From the NCBI GenBank assembly GCA_022113835.1, contig JAILWY010000007.1, positions 3,291,001-3,355,000 on the forward strand: a stretch of 64,000 nt of DNA. Direction: 5' to 3'. Both the position numbers and the translations under genes were made by a program. Under the pieces are notes generated by a model that was not told where the DNA came from, ran no database searches, and saw only the letters and a program-made list of their open reading frames with translations. Origin of the DNA: Atopsyche davidsoni. Lineage: Eukaryota > Arthropoda > Insecta > Trichoptera > Hydrobiosidae. Of this stretch, positions 47,703 through 62,939 are shown piece after piece. Every line of letters begins with the position of its first letter. Within the stretch, counting starts at the first letter, position 1.

Positions 47703-47731
47703 ATTGTAAATAGCGTTATTCAACATCAAAC

Positions 47732-50700
47732 ATGTGCGAAGAAGCCACAAACAATTTTATGTTGATCGGGATTTGGATGTCTGAGAAGAAATTTCAGAAA
47801 TTACGATGGAGCGAATTCGTAGGCATTTGCAGAAGCCACGGATACGACCTCGTGAAGGTAAATTTAAAATCAGTTATAATTTTCTAGCTTTGCGTAAAAA
47901 CATACGAAGATACCTGATTTCTAATCAGATACCAATGTACTATAAAAACAGGTATGTGTCTTGATGATTGCGTCCGTTATATTTCACGGTGTAGGATAAG
48001 ACTTCAAATTTAAGTATTATTTAAAAACATTTTTATATAAATAATATGTTTAAGCTATTTAGACTTATCATAAGATGCAATGTGATGATACTCTGTTCAG
48101 GTATTATATATGATTCACGCTTTCATGATTGTTGTGCAATGAATATTAATTAGTTTGTGTGTATTGAAAATAATTTATTCATTAATTGCCTCACATTTTA
48201 TGTGTTGGTATTTACTTTTTAAATTCAGACATATTCTTATTTTTTAGTATATTAAATAATGTTTGAGTATACTTAAAAGCAGGATCAATCACCTGATAAT
48301 GTAGGAATTAAATTAATTAACAGTGTATAAATCTGCTATATTAAATAAATTTAAAAAAAAAATTGAATAATTTCTAATCATTTATTCGTTAATAGTAAAT
48401 GATACGAAGCTATAAAATAATATTAACAAAGAAAGCAAATATGTTCAATTTAAGATAGGATATCTTATTAGAAACTTATAACAATATGTTCTAGTAAAAT
48501 TAATTAAGTCTCGATTTTTGTAAACATAAAAAACAAACAAAGGTAATGACTATTGATTTTAGACTAAGAGTTCACCGGTTCAATTCTGATAAATAAATTT
48601 AAAATTGTCTCAATTATCGATTCATTTTTTACTTATCTGGACATATTTATCAATTAAAAATTACTTATGAAATTATATATATTTTTTAATAATCTAATAA
48701 AATTAGTAATGATACTGTCATGTGTTTCCAGGAATTATTACCTACTAGGTAACAATTCATATATAGGCAATAATAGTTAATAGGAAATAATGTGTACTTG
48801 GCATTGTGCTTTATTCTGTTTGAGTCATTATTATTTTACTATAAATAACCACATGATTTTTTAAATTCATGACATCGCCAGGAAAGTAACTGTATCTGAG
48901 GTACCTATCTAAAATAAACAAAGTTAATAATCTGTTTGCTTAAATTGGTCATAAGGTAATTTTATAAATATAATTCGTTTATTTTTCCTCGTTCAATGTC
49001 ATTTTTATAGTAAATAATAAAAAATGTTTCAAATAGCATAAGTTTTTATTATGAGCTCACGACCTTTCAGTAGCTAAATAAAATAATAATGTATTTTTAG
49101 AGAATTGTTAGTTTTAAAGTTTATGATATCAGTGTGAAGCACTATGTTCCTAAATGACGTGTATTTTTTAATTATTGGTGTTATGTTAGAGCAATTAAAA
49201 TATTACGTAATAAATATCTTCATATTTTTATAGATAATTCTTATTTCTATATATAAGTATTGGATACAATATTCATGTTGATATCAACTCAGAAGTAATA
49301 TTATTAATTGAATCATTAAAATGTTTCAAAATAAAACACCTTCAGTAATTTTATAGTAATTTACCACAAAATATCAAGCAATGTCGGTTGTTTGTTATTA
49401 TTAAAATAAAAATTAAACAATATATGTAATTTAAATAACTTTGACCTCTGGAGTCAGATCACTGTAGAATCATAAACATGTTTATCGTCAACGAATATTG
49501 TAAGAAGTGTATATTTAAATATATCTATAATAGAGAAATGTGTTTTTAAAAAAAAACACAATTTCTTTTTGAATTTTACAAAATTACATTTCTTGCTGCA
49601 TGGCCCCCTTTTCATCAAAAATTAATCAATATGATATATATTAAAACAGTTATTTATAGTGTATTGTTATAAATTTACAATATTTTTATTTAAAAAAACA
49701 ATTATTCCAGTTTATAATGATCATCGGAGAATGATATTGACATGACAAGGCTAAATGCCCTCATTGTTTGATGTGTGAATCGATTATCTAAATATTCGCT
49801 AAGACATTGTCATATTATTTAATATATTATGAGCAAATAGTTTATGCTTACAACTACCTGTCTTATCATTTAATATTATTCTGAGAAAATTTCCACCGTG
49901 TATACTAATTCTATAGTATATAAATTACTAATCCTATAGTATACATTATGCTTATTATATATATTTCTTCAATACATCGTTCAAAAGTTCAAAAAAGGGT
50001 ATTTAACGGTTGAACCAATCACCAAATCAATATTATTTCAAACGATAAAATATAATTAAATAATTTAAATTGATTGTATTTTAAACAGCCATAACAGTTG
50101 ATCGGTAATTTGTTTACTCAGTTTTATGTGTTTATTACCATTATTGTAATAAAAACTTGTATTTGAAATGTTTTTGCTGAGATTTTTTTTGCGTGTTAAC
50201 TGATTGGTTTATGCAAGGTCATAATGGAGCAACAAGGACACTCATTTGCCGTTTGTGCTATTGGTAAATATTCAAATATGTTTGATTCTCAATAAATCTC
50301 GTACAGGATAGGTGTTGCATATTAATTCGGTGTTTATTATAGATAGACGTTATCCTTGCTCAGTATAACATTTATGGTTATAAATATCAGAAAATTGTAC
50401 AAAACATCCCGTGTGAATGGGAAATTACATTATACTTAACTGAACACGTTCTGGAGTTTTGTTTATAATATACAGTGAGGCTAAAATCATGGTATTATTC
50501 TAACTAGGAATCAATATTTTTTTTTTTTTATTTCCTAAAATTTATATGCACTTAAAAATAAAATAAAATTACTAACCTTCAAACAAATGATTTTAATATT
50601 ATATAATTAATTATATCTGTGCCATGAGGTCTATATATAAACACATACAAATTGAAGTATTTTTTTGCTGTTTTTATATAACACTTGCCGGCTCTCATTC

Positions 50701-53700
50701 ATCATCATACTTTTACCGTTCCAGTCATTTGTCTACTCTCAGCCACCAAAAGAAAGAACCATTATGATTGTAAAATTATACAAAGTTACTACCCTGCTGA
50801 GATATATATTTAATTTTTTAAAAATTTACAAGATTTGTTATCTTGGCTGTGAGCAAACGCACCTGCATGTGAAATTGTTAACATAATAATCAATTCCTAT
50901 AATAATGACTTTGTCGACCTTGAGACCAGTTTTTGGTTTATTTCCATCAATTATGGCTAATGGGTTTTATTACATTTTCTCATCTTTTCTTTATTAACAA
51001 AAAAGGAGCACGATGACAGTATTTGCATTTATTAACAAATTTTATAAGAAACAAATATAAAAAAAATAAATGAACATAGTTGATCTGAAATGGGATACCC
51101 GTATTTTTATTTCCTATCCTTTCATACTACAGAACGTCTCGTACGTCAAAATGCTCTTGTAAGGTCAAAACTTGTTTTGGAGGTGTATCAAATTAATTAC
51201 GACAAGCGTGACACCTAATTCCAGCTACATGACCGACCGAACAGAAACTAGCCAATAGCGTCCTCTGTTGCATTGTTAATTTAAGCAAAACAATAAAAAA
51301 CATTTTCAAATCGATTGTTAGTTGTATCGCTGTATAAACGAAATACAACCGCAAATGGATAATATACCGTATATTGACACATTTACTGTTTTCAGTTACT
51401 TTTCAACAAGTTTACCCGTTTGCAATTCCATTACACGCCATTGATTTATATATTAATTAAATTCTAAAATGAAATCCAACAATAAACCTTCAGGCCAACA
51501 ATACTCGTATAGTGTGGTCATGAATATTCTGACAAATTTTTATGTAGTCAAATTGTTATTTGGCTCAATAAATTATCAAACTTACAAAAAAATCATTTTG
51601 TCAATGTAAAATTTATCCACAAAAAGATCTATTGTGATGTTTGACTTTTATATGCTAAGTATAAGTCATTTTCTACATTTCAGGGACACTTAGTTTTTAT
51701 CAAGTTAATTTGACAAATGGAGTCGACTTTGCCACGTACTATTGATCTATAACTGTCTAAGTGTTTGGCGTTAGCTTTGTGATTGTACTTTGTCGAGTAA
51801 AAACCAAATACTTTAATATGAAAATGCCGAAGTCCTTATTTCAACGTACTTTTTCCATTAATAATTTTATACTAGTTTATGCATACAGCATAATGATTTT
51901 CACTAGACCCATATGAACACATGTATATTTTTTATCAGAAATATGCTTAAGTTTGCTTAAATTTCTAGAGAAAAAAATTCATATTGAAACATGCATCTCT
52001 ATTTGGCATCGTATTAAAAGCATTAAGTACTTATTGAAACATTCTACGTTTTCTTAATGAAATGGATGAAACGTACAAATATATGTACTCGGGGGAACTT
52101 TTTTACATGGACACATAATATTTTACATATACTAAATTAAAATATTTTATTTGTGATAATTGGTAATAAAATTCAGAATCATACTATTTATTTTATTTAA
52201 TTTCTATATTTTTTTATGAAAGTTGTTACGAGCACAAATGTCTTACAATACTTTTTATCGATATGGACTTTTAAATTAGAACTGTTCAAATTTTGCAATC
52301 GGCTTGTTTCTATATAAATACACTTACTAATTAGTGTAAGCAGTACATTATCAGTTACATACAGCTAGATTTGTTTATGTAACCCAATAATTTTATTTAT
52401 CATAATCTAAGTCAACATTATTATTAATATCATGAAGTTGCCGTGATCATTTGTTTAATTTTTTATTAAAGAAATAAAAAAAAGTCATTAATTTTCTTAT
52501 TGACACGGAAGAAGTAAGTTAACAATAAGCGACAAGTAAATAGACATCAATATTGATTATTGGTTCTTTAGTGTTCATGTGAAGAATCCACTCGTTGGCT
52601 ACATTTACAATGAATTAAAGGATATAATTAGATTTGAACGTAATAGGGTTTTCCGCTTTTCGTTTACCCTTTTATGGTGATAAGAATAAGGTCATTTTAA
52701 CGAAAAACCAAATATTAAGGTTTGAGTCTTAAATTGTATTTACGTGATTTTGTAATTATTTCAGTTGGACTTGGAGAGGCCTCTGGAGGATCAGGGCCCA
52801 CTGAAGGTGTTCATTCACAAGCTTACTGACATCATAGCCGCAGCTGACCAGGGAGATATTAAAGTTAATATTTGTTCTAAGATTTCCCTGTGTATTTTGA
52901 TTTACGTCTCATAGTTACTTTAAAAATATATTATTGAAACATAAATTTAATCAAGTAAAATGTCATTTTCTTTCATTCTTAAAGGTGAACAGTTTTTTTT
53001 GCCTTGAGTTTAAGGAATGCAATATCTTTGAGATATCTCCACTTATATAGTACATCGTGTCTATCATCAATCAATATTCACATCACAGACGTAATTTTAA
53101 CTTTGTGCTTGTATTTTCTTTCAGTCTCAAGAGGTTATTGGAAATGTGGAACAGTACATATCAAATCACCCCAACATGACTGTTATAGATCCCCTGGATA
53201 ATGTGAGGATATTGCTGGATAGGTAAGCGACATCCTTATTTAAATCAACTAAATGCTTTTAATACAAATATTTATGCTAGTAGTTAATTGCTGCTGAACC
53301 ATATAATAGATAGGAATAACATAAATAACACTTGGTTTATATAAACTGAATACCTAAACCAAGTATACCATATATGTATTAATTTTATCCGAGTAACTTA
53401 TACAGTATTATTTATTTTTATGTGTTTTAAAAACTCTTTTCTTGAATAAATTAAGATATCATTACGGTTCGGGAAACCTGGTAACTTCGACCTAATTAAA
53501 ATTGCTTTAGTTTTATATAATGAAATTGCTGTGCTATTTTTCCGTGCTTAATTTACATTTTTTATTTCTCTTTTATGAAAAAAAGTGAAGACGAAATTGA
53601 TTATTTAATCCTCATCTCTATCCAATACTGGTCTTGTTTGAAATTAAACTTGTATAGCTTCAGACAGCTGTTGCTGAATTTACCTCAAATTTCTCTGGGT

Positions 53701-54850
53701 TTTTATTTGCTTGATTATAAATAATCCATGCTACATCTCTGTAAATAAAATTTGAAAACATTGTTTTGTTTATAATATCATTGTTATTAGAACAAATATA
53801 ATTGTAGACAGTTACTGATATTTACTCGTATATATCTCAAAATTTTATCAGATATGTTGGTAATATTTTTATATTTCCTAATGTTTTAGATATCGGTACT
53901 ATACGCTGATAGAAAAACAACCGATGCTCCGAAAGCATGGAGTCTTCACTCCAGCTTTTGCAATTTTGACTTCAAACAATCACAACGAAAACATGGACCT
54001 CCTGGAGGCGCGAGGCGTGACCTTTCCGCTGGTTTGCAAGCCCACCGTAGCTCACGGCTCTAAGTCGGCACATAGCATGTCAGTAATCTTCAACGAGGCA
54101 GGCCTGGCCGAGTGCAGGCCTCCTTGTGTTGTGCAGAGCTTCATCAACCATAACGCCATCTTGTATAAGATATTTATGGTCGGAAATAGGTACGTGTTAT
54201 TTAGTATCAAAAGATAAATAAATGTTTTTTAATATTTCACATTATACCATCTTGTGGAACTTAATAAATAATAGATTATCAATATTTTCAGGTACTACGT
54301 GGTAGATAGGCCGAGTCTCAAAAACTTCTACGCCTGCAACGAGAAGCAAACTATTCACTTCCACAGCGGGGACGTCTGCAAGGCAGACAGTCAATCCACC
54401 CTCTCCATCCTTGATCCACACGAACTGACAAACTGCGAGCTAAAGATGACATTGGACGACAACAAGCTAGAAGTCATCATCAGAATACTTCGGGATGAAC
54501 TGCAGTTGGTTCTGTTCGGAGTCGATATTGTAATAGACAACATCACCAATCAGTACGCCATCATCGATATCAATGTCTATCCTGGATACGAAGGCTATCC
54601 AAACTTCTTCGAAAACTTGCTCGACAGCATAGACGAACTCATTGAATCAAAAGAAACAGCCGATACTAATAATTTAACAAACGGAAAGTTAAAAGAATCC
54701 GACGAGAACTCTATTAATGGATATAGAAACCTCTTAGTGTCAAATAGCTTTGACAAGCAGAGTTTGATAAACGTTAATAGAGTGAATATAGAGAATTACT
54801 ACTCGAGTGTTCTGCTGAGGCATAATGGGTCCGATGTGGATGGAATATAG
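47732..54850 (+). CDS. Itpk1: Inositol-tetrakisphosphate 1-kinase (five exons)
   Basis: Exons are 47732-47857, 52765-52863, 53125-53222, 53890-54189 and 54292-54850; phases agree and the product is 393 residues. It matches the ITPK1 ATP-grasp family throughout: IGIWMSEKKFQKL at the N terminus, IHKLTDIIAAADQGD, VIDPLDNVRILLDR, GVTFPLVCKPTVAHGSKSAH (nucleotide-binding lysine and glycine loop), PPCVVQSFINHNAILYKIF, DRPSLKNFYA, then LFGVDIVIDN and AIIDINVYPGYEG, which hold the metal-binding Asp and Asn. Family function: phosphorylates inositol tri- and tetrakisphosphates in the cytosol on the route to InsP6. Intron 1 is about 4.9 kb. The donor after exon 2 (GTTAAT) is weak. The ~70-residue Ser/Asn-rich tail after NFFENLLDSIDEL is not conserved in the family. 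Confidence 0.93.
47858..52764 (+). other. Large first intron of ITPK1
   Basis: AT-rich, with no supported nested gene or recognisable transposon. Confidence 0.6.
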
Positions 54851-55129
54851 CTGCTGAAGTTCACTCGCAAGAGATTTGAGACTGAGTCGAATTCCAAAAA
54901 TGCATACTAAAGTTCTTTACAGTCTGATGAATGGTAATGTTATTAGAAATGAAAAAACTTTCTACTAGTACTAGTATTCGGTTCATGTGTTATGTTATGT
55001 TTATTATTTAGTTGTAGTTATTGGTTATGTGTATTGATTCAAGTTTAACCCTGTACCCACTGCTATTTTCAATTAGTTACTTTTTAAAGTAAAATTTCAA
55101 AAGTAATCTGTATTAATACAATTTTTATC

Positions 55130-55135
55130 AATAAA
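55130..55135 (+). terminator. Poly(A) signal of ITPK1
   Basis: AATAAA lies about 280 bases after the stop codon, the first clear signal downstream. Confidence 0.5.
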
Positions 55136-55444
55136 CAGGCAGAATCATTTTTTGCTGATGACACTTGTTTCGGTCTCATTTATCGCAACTTGGAGTGTTT
55201 TTGGTTAGCAAAATTGTCTTAATATATACCAAATTTAGATTTGATAATTTATTGAAGTTACTTTTATGTTTTGAGCTTATATTGGCAGATGGTAGGCATG
55301 AATAAAGATAAAAATATTATTTTAATGTTAATATGTCACTGTCTTATGTAGAATATATTATTTTACGAGTCAACCTGGAAAAACACGCAAAACTATGCTG
55401 CCGCGTCGAAAAGGTTACGTCTTGACGAATTGAAATAGACTTAA

Positions 55445-55555
55445 TGTCCTTAAAAGTAACTGCAAGCGTTAGCCAGGAATGTGGGTTCGAATCCCACTTG
55501 CGGACAGTAATGCTCTCGAGGGTTTTTCTCGTCAATTCATGTGTCAGTGTGTATA
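55445..55555 (+). repeat. tRNA-derived repeat fragment
   Basis: A T-arm with B box (GTGGGTTCGAATCCCAC) is followed by a body with CTCGAGGGTTTTTCTCGTC, similar in layout to the repeat at 42499-42660. The 5' half of the tRNA is missing. Confidence 0.45.
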
Positions 55556-55559
55556 AAAC

Positions 55560-58500
55560 ATATTTTCATATTGATATATTTACATGGATCTATTGAATAT
55601 TCAATAATTTCCAGATGCAGTTTGATTTTGTATATCTACTGGTCTACTATCTGGGCTAGTGTTATTCCATGTCTGAAAACCAATTTAATTGTCGCAATGT
55701 AAACATTTAACAAAGCATTTGTTGCATTGCTTGTGCAATGCCAACAGTATTGTTGGCATTTCATGCTGCTTCAGTATTTATTGATATGGTTTCTGCGCTT
55801 GGATAGGAAACTGTAAACCAAATGTTACTGAAGCGATATTAAGCAGATTTTTTCGGAAATAATAAGTTAAAATGTTTATTTATATTGAATGTTGCTCTTT
55901 TTTACCTCTCGATAAAGTGCCAGTTAGTAAATGTTTGAACACCGTTAAATGTTGATTGGTTCTTTTATAACAAAATTGGAGAAGTCTCTAAGCTGTAAAC
56001 TGCATTTGTGAAAACTTATAAGTTTTTTATATCAGACATCATAAGTAGTATATTTTTAATCTAGTAAACAATATTTCCATCAGTATTGTCTGTTATTTGT
56101 AATTTAATTTGTTAAATACATAATTGTATTTTGAAATAGTCTGAATCAAAATCTGCTTACATTTTCAAAACTGTTAAAACTCTCTTTAATTTTCAAATAC
56201 TACTTACGTCGTATATATTTGTAAAAATAACCTAATATTTTTTATCGAATGAAAAGTGACTCCAAATGATATTTTGCATTCTCAAATAATTCCATAATTT
56301 TTCATATTATTTTAAATGAGTTTTTGAATAAAATATTGTAATAATTTACATTCGAACATTCAATATGAAACCAATTAATAAATAGAATAAGGATTCTTTA
56401 CTAAGCATTCATTTTCGTGGGAACATAAAAATATATTTGAATAAGAAATAGTTTATAATCTTTACCTAGTAATTACACACCCACATAACGGGCTTTAACT
56501 GATTAGATAACGTTAATTGAATGAAATTAAACTTTACAATACTCGATTTGAATGTCTAATGAATTAGGCTTGCCATTTTGAAGTATGCAATGAAATGGAG
56601 ACTAAGAATTCTTCAGATGCACTGAAAATGCAATCTAAAATTACATATTCCCTTTCAAAAATGATGTAATATTACTCCTATAACTGTACATTGGTTGGTA
56701 TTTTGTATTTGTATGAAAAATAATTATAGAAATTTTAAAGAAATATGCACTGCCGTGTTAAGCAAACAATTACTATATTTGATTGTCCAAATGTCGTGCA
56801 AAACTATGAGTGTTGTATAAAAAATTATATAATAATTCATTGTACACCAAGCACCGTTAGTGGGTGTTGTTTTTTAAAACCAACACATTTGGGAGACGTT
56901 ACAGTTTAGTATAGTTAAAACTATGTTTACTTCCCCTGTCAAAAGTATTTAGTTTTATCTCTGAAATATGCATGATAAAATAAACTAACTCTAATTAATA
57001 ATATACTTTATATTTTTAAATATCCTTCAAGGACAGGTTAATTGAATTTTATAAAACTTCAACTGAAACTTAAACCGTGTCCAGGTGATGTGATACTTGC
57101 TGGATTATATATAAGTATATAGTTTGCAGCCAACGTCGTTTCTTTTATTTTTTATGATCACTAGTCTATGTATTTATTTGTAGCTTTTATATCGTTGTTA
57201 AAAACAGCAAAATACACAAAGAAAAGTGTATTTAAAACACTAGAGCAACTAACATTACGTAAATAATTTTTTATCCAAAACTATCAAATACATTTATTAT
57301 CATAGTATGCTTATAAAATCATTCACTGTTTTGATTAATTCCCCTTTAAAAAGTACCTCAATTTACACGTAGCGTGTGAACCAAATGGGACAGTATGCAA
57401 ACTTTAAAGACGTGCTGAAACTATGGCATTATAAGACACGGAATACTTGGAATCCTGCGAGTCCATTTGCATCATCTGGACTGGCCTCAAGCTATTTTTA
57501 TTCACATCAGTTTTATGTGAAAACAATTTATTTTTAATACATATGTAGCAGATGTTATACAGCTGACTGTATAAAAAAAATACTGTATAATAATCACATC
57601 TCACTGATTAGACTATATACTTGTTATCGTAGACAGCCAAAAGGCACTCGTAAATAAATGATTGATTTTTCATTTTTATATGTGTATTACAATGGTAGTT
57701 TCTAAAAGCCCTTTGCAGTCTGGCATTTGATTCTGAAATGTTATTTTGTTTTTAATTTTTTTTTCTTTAAATTATAATTTGGCCAGTACGCTCAGGGTCC
57801 AAAAGACACTACATTTGGCTAAAATACTTAGGATAAGTTTTTCATTTTTATTACATTGTAATATATAACTCTAATAATATATAACCTAATGTAAAAAGTA
57901 TATTTTTTAATATATAATATTTTTGTAGTAGATTTTAGTGATTTTATATTGAAAAATTGAAGCTGTTTTTATTTAAGATATTTATTTGAGATATCAAGTT
58001 TTATAATGGTTGTGATTTGAAAAGGCCTTTGTTTAGTATTCTCGCTTATTTCAGTTATTATTTCACAAAGACAATTATATGTTTAACATTAATATATGTA
58101 AAAAATTCATGTTAATTTTTCTGGTCGTACAACAGCCTTAAATATATCAAACCCCAAATATAATTATTTTCACAGCGTTTAAGTTTTCTTTGATGATAAA
58201 ATCCAGAATTATTTAGACAAAATTATTGTGCGTGAATGAAAACCTTTCTATGACAAAAGGAATTGATGATATCTTATCAATTATAATTTTTATAACATTA
58301 TCTAAAAAAATATTCTGAGATTTAAAATGTAATCTGTTGACATAATGGTACATTTATACTCAATAAATAATATCCAAAAAAATGTGTTTCTTTGAGTGAT
58401 ATCTGACTATATATTGACGGGAGAAGTGACTAAATGACCATTCATATTAATACAATAAATAATATTATTTTATCTTTTAAGAAGTATTTCAAAACTACTA

Positions 58501-58959
58501 TGAAACTATGTAAAGCACGTTTAACTGTCGATTTATTATTACGGTCCTTAGTTGCTTGAGAACAACTGTATTTAAAATTTGTTCCCGTGGGACAATTGCA
58601 GAGTGGAAATGGGTTAGACAATTGCGATTGGTTTTTTCAATGGAGCTCGTAGTTTGTATTCTTATCATAGAAAAATGATAAGGTTCTTGTATTATAGATA
58701 AGTCCAATTAATGGTGGCTGCCGCGTGGAGTCTCTGATATCACTTGTCTATGCAAATAGACACAGGTAAAGGTTAGTTTGCATTTTCCATAGTTTCTAAA
58801 TGAGTTAAATAAGATAACGTTGAGCATGGTGAATTATAAAGATAATTTTTCTCACACTTCTCGTTGCAACTTTACGGTCGATAGCAGTATAGTTATATTG
58901 CAATATCAACTATTCCTGACTGGAATTACACAATGAAACAATAAAATGACTACATTTAA
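55560..58959. other. AT-rich intergenic stretch
   Basis: No supported gene. Short open frames are not convincing, and no clear repeat family was recognised by eye. Confidence 0.45.
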
Positions 58960-59560
58960 TCTGTATATATAAAACACAAAAGATGTTTCTATGTCCGTCA
59001 TAGGCTTTGAAACCATTTAAACGATGTGCCCCAAACCGGTTTCATTTAAAATGCAATAATACGAAGAATCTTCGAGACTATTAAAACAATGCATTAAATA
59101 CATTCGGTCTATTAATTAAGTCGATTTTCGACATTTTCCATACAAAAATTTTCAGCATTTGTAAAGTCGAGATCGTTCCTCGCAAAAAATTTGAAAAAAG
59201 AACATTGTGAAGATCGCGCATAAACAAAATCACTATCTGTCATTCACAGCAGAGAGTTTTATCATAGTGAGTTTGTCTGTTTTTATATGGGAAAAAAAAT
59301 ATTAAATAAAAATATTCGTATTACAAGTTTCATCTATGGATTATTATGCGTACTGGAAGCCCAAGACATATACATGAGTATGCTCAAGATGCTAACAAAT
59401 GGATTGATCCATACTGTCAAAAACATTTCAAGTTCATATCAATGTGGTACACCTGCACTCTTTATTTTATCCGCTATCATTAAATAAAAAACTAAATTTT
59501 CCAAATAAATAAACTATATATCTTTTTTTAACGTAGTAGCACACTTTGGGTATCCGCTAG
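58960..59560 (+). mobile_element. Non-autonomous Helitron-like element
   Basis: It starts TCTGTATATATAAAACAC and ends GGTATCCGCTAG followed by T, with A before the start: the A|TC...CTRR|T arrangement of Helitrons. No Rep/helicase coding is present. A 66-codon open frame inside is probably chance. The 3' hairpin expected about 10 bases before CTAG is not clear. Confidence 0.55.
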
Positions 59561-62500
59561 TTTTAAAAAAGACTTCTGCTCATTTCTCAAATAAAAAAGG
59601 TGCTAATTAACGTCACTCTTTATTTTCAACTAATGCAATATCAGTGTAAATTATTTCCAGTGATTAAATTCAAAATTGTATCAATGTGGAATTTACTTGT
59701 TGCATTTTTTCAATGTTTAACAATTCGAGTTAAACTATGAAAATAGATTAATTTTTTTTATTACTCTTGAGTATTATTTTGTTTATTTCGTCATCAAAAA
59801 TGGTTTCCCAGTATCCCTTTTGAAGCGATACTATCATTTCAGAAACAGCGTGTATGATGATTATATTGTTGTTCGTCTCAAAATAAGTACAGGTATTATA
59901 TCAATGTAAAAAAATAGGTTATCGATCTCTGTACATTTTTTTATGTAGGAACGTAAAGCAGATTCCGGGTGTGAAACACCTAAATATTATATATAGACAT
60001 CCGCCTGTCCGCAAACAATTCAACCGCACATGATAGCGGTCAGTAAAAACTTATTTCTTATTATTGGCGATGAGACCATGGTCCTAGACCGAAATGTCTA
60101 CATTGCAATGATGCTACACCGATTTCTAATATACGCAAAAAAAAATATTCTACTTGTGATTCAACTAGTACTAGTGATCAATAAAAATATATCAATTCTC
60201 TCAGCAGAAATTCTGAATAACTCGCGAAACTAAAGACTAAGCAGGAATTCTTTTGATTAATTCATATCTAATACAGCTTTATTCAATATTTAATTCGCAG
60301 GTTTAATTGAATTGATTACTCGATAATGCATATTCGATCAAGCCTAAGTAAGTTAAAAGTTGTTAATTATTAATTCATTTACGAGTCTATTTATATTTCT
60401 GATATTGTATTATGTTAATGTTAATACAGTCCCTTTAAAAACAATCGATTATTTAATAATTTTCAATATTAATATTCGATTAAAACTCATTGCAAATTTT
60501 TCACTCTTGACCAGATGCGCTTATTACTGATTCGATTATCCGTTCGTCAATCATCCATTCATTAAAATAATCGAATCAATGAGACTATTATTAATTATTT
60601 ATTTCTCGATTATCATCATCAGCAGTTTTTTGTCTATAATCCAATGTACACGCTCAGATAATCTGTAACTACACTCTCCTATAAAAGTAGGAGGCAGATA
60701 AAACGATAGATAGAAAGCATTCAAAGATCATTGATATCCTGAATTTGCCTTTATTTCTTTGAAAGGTTTTCATTTTTTTTAAACCGAAAGATTAATTATA
60801 ATTACAACAGAGTTGGAAAAAAATACTGCTTTATCCAGATTTGAACCCATGACCTCGGCAAGGTGTTAACCATTGAGCTATGAGGCACGACATGAATAAT
60901 AGTAATAGTATGGATTGATGTTTGAATCCATAATGTTTTAGCTTGAGCATATACTAAGTTTATACTGAGTAACATCTGTCAACCTGTCTTTTCAGATTGT
61001 TATTATTATGGACTAATTAATTCCTAGCAATATAAAAACTTTTACGGCGACTAGATTCCAAGCTGGATAACTGTTTTTATTTCATCTTCAAATCCCGGAC
61101 AACGCTTATTGCCGCAAACTGAATGGTTTGGAAATAGTTTTTCATTTTATTTTACGGCGTGTTAGCAGTCCGTTCATTAAAAGTACATTAATACTTCTTG
61201 CGAATCAAATGGACGAGCCGCCATTAAAATAATTGCCTGTGATTTTTTAGCTTTGACGAATCCAGCAGAAAATTAATACGCGCCACTGGAATTAAAATAC
61301 CTTCAATCATATCTGCGTATGAGAAGTTACAGTGAAAAAAGTACATGCCCTAAAATATGCCAATGTATACAATTATTATATTTCATTTTAAACCTGTCTG
61401 TATGAAGTTGGTCCACCTAGCTAACAAGTAAATCAACGTGGAAAAAAATAGTTGAAATTATGAAGTATCACCGGAAGTAGCGCTTGTCTCCTTATTTATT
61501 TTTCCGTATATTAAATTTAGTCTATTTTGAGTTTACATCGATCGCTAAACACTTATATTCAACCTACATTATTTTTCAATTCTTAGTGTAAAAAATTGTA
61601 AAATAGCCAGACATCATCAAGCTCTGCAGCAACATTAAAAATTTATAATGTTTGTGGTCCTGGTTCAAATAATAATAAGAGAATATAAATACCTGATTTT
61701 TAACACTCAGAAGTTGTCACGAACATGCGCTCGAGATTAACCTGTTGAAATGAAAAAATATTTATATTATCGCTGCATACTATTAACAGGTTGTTAATCA
61801 TGGAAGGTTTATATTCAAGATTACAAGACGCGCATTAAAAAGATATAAGTTACGTTGAAATTTCAACAGTAGAAGTCAGAAGGAAGTCGTCATTTTAAAG
61901 ATGATTATCTAGAACAATGGGACGCTATGTTTCCATCATTATGGCTAAGAGCAATTTGTACAGCTGAGATCGCTGCTCGTGCAATTTTCTTCATATCTAC
62001 ACACTTCAAACTCGGGTATTTGTGGTTATTGTTGCAATAAAATTAACGCCTTCCATGCGTACTTTAAAAATAAAACAATTTGTTCTTTAGTTTTTACGGT
62101 AAATAGTAAAGGCGATATGATCTTGAGGAAGAGAACAAATGGCTAATTTATTCTAAAAAAAACGTATCTGTTGTGTTTACTGACTCGAAGGAAGGCTACG
62201 TCTTCATTTGCTATAATAATTTAATTAATAGTTAGATTCAGAAATGACTTTCATCAAATGTATCGGCATAATAAATTATTAATAATACAATGCAGTTTGG
62301 TATTGACTTTGGTACTAATAATTTCAAGGCAAACTAAGGATTTAATTTTAATATTAAAAATATTTTTTAGCTGGATACGAAAATTCTTGACTGACTGATA
62401 AATCATGAACATAGTCAATTATCAAAAAAAAAATTAATGAAAATTATTTCGTGCTTCATACGACATACGTTATTTTCCTAACAAAAAATTGATACATTGT

Positions 62501-62935
62501 TCAAAAATTTTTTTTATGATGAAAAACAGCTGTGATTCAGTAAAATTTCGATACATCTTTTTTATAGGTGAAAGAATTGCATAAAGTCGCACGCTCAGTT
62601 CGCTGCTAAAATATATTTATTTAAACCAAAAACATATTGGTATGGGTAGAGGAATATACTGTATTTAAAAAAGATAAGAGTTGATAAAATATTGCGTTTA
62701 TCTAAATATATAAATCAATATTAGTTAATCAAATAACTCACTGGTTAAAACGATGTCTTCTGTCACTCAATCTTAATTCTACCGCCCAGTAACACTTCCA
62801 CCAACAACAGATCAATTTAAAGCCTTTAATTGAATCACTCATGACGCGACCACAGCTTCTCAACACAACACACGACACTTAATTAAAATCACACGATAGT
62901 CATTTCACAACTAAATTTAAAAATGAATACTTCAC
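59561..62935. other. AT-rich intergenic stretch
   Basis: It contains one tRNA-like fragment (60833-60889) and nothing else I can support. Confidence 0.45.
60833..60889 (-). repeat. tRNA-like fragment, glycine type
   Basis: On the minus strand, an A-box-like TAGCTCAATGG, an anticodon-like arm ACCTTGCCGAGGT with GCC in the loop, and a B box (GGTTCAAATC) occur at tRNA spacing. The acceptor ends do not pair, so it is probably a SINE head or tRNA pseudogene. Confidence 0.45.
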
Positions 62936-62939
62936 GCGT

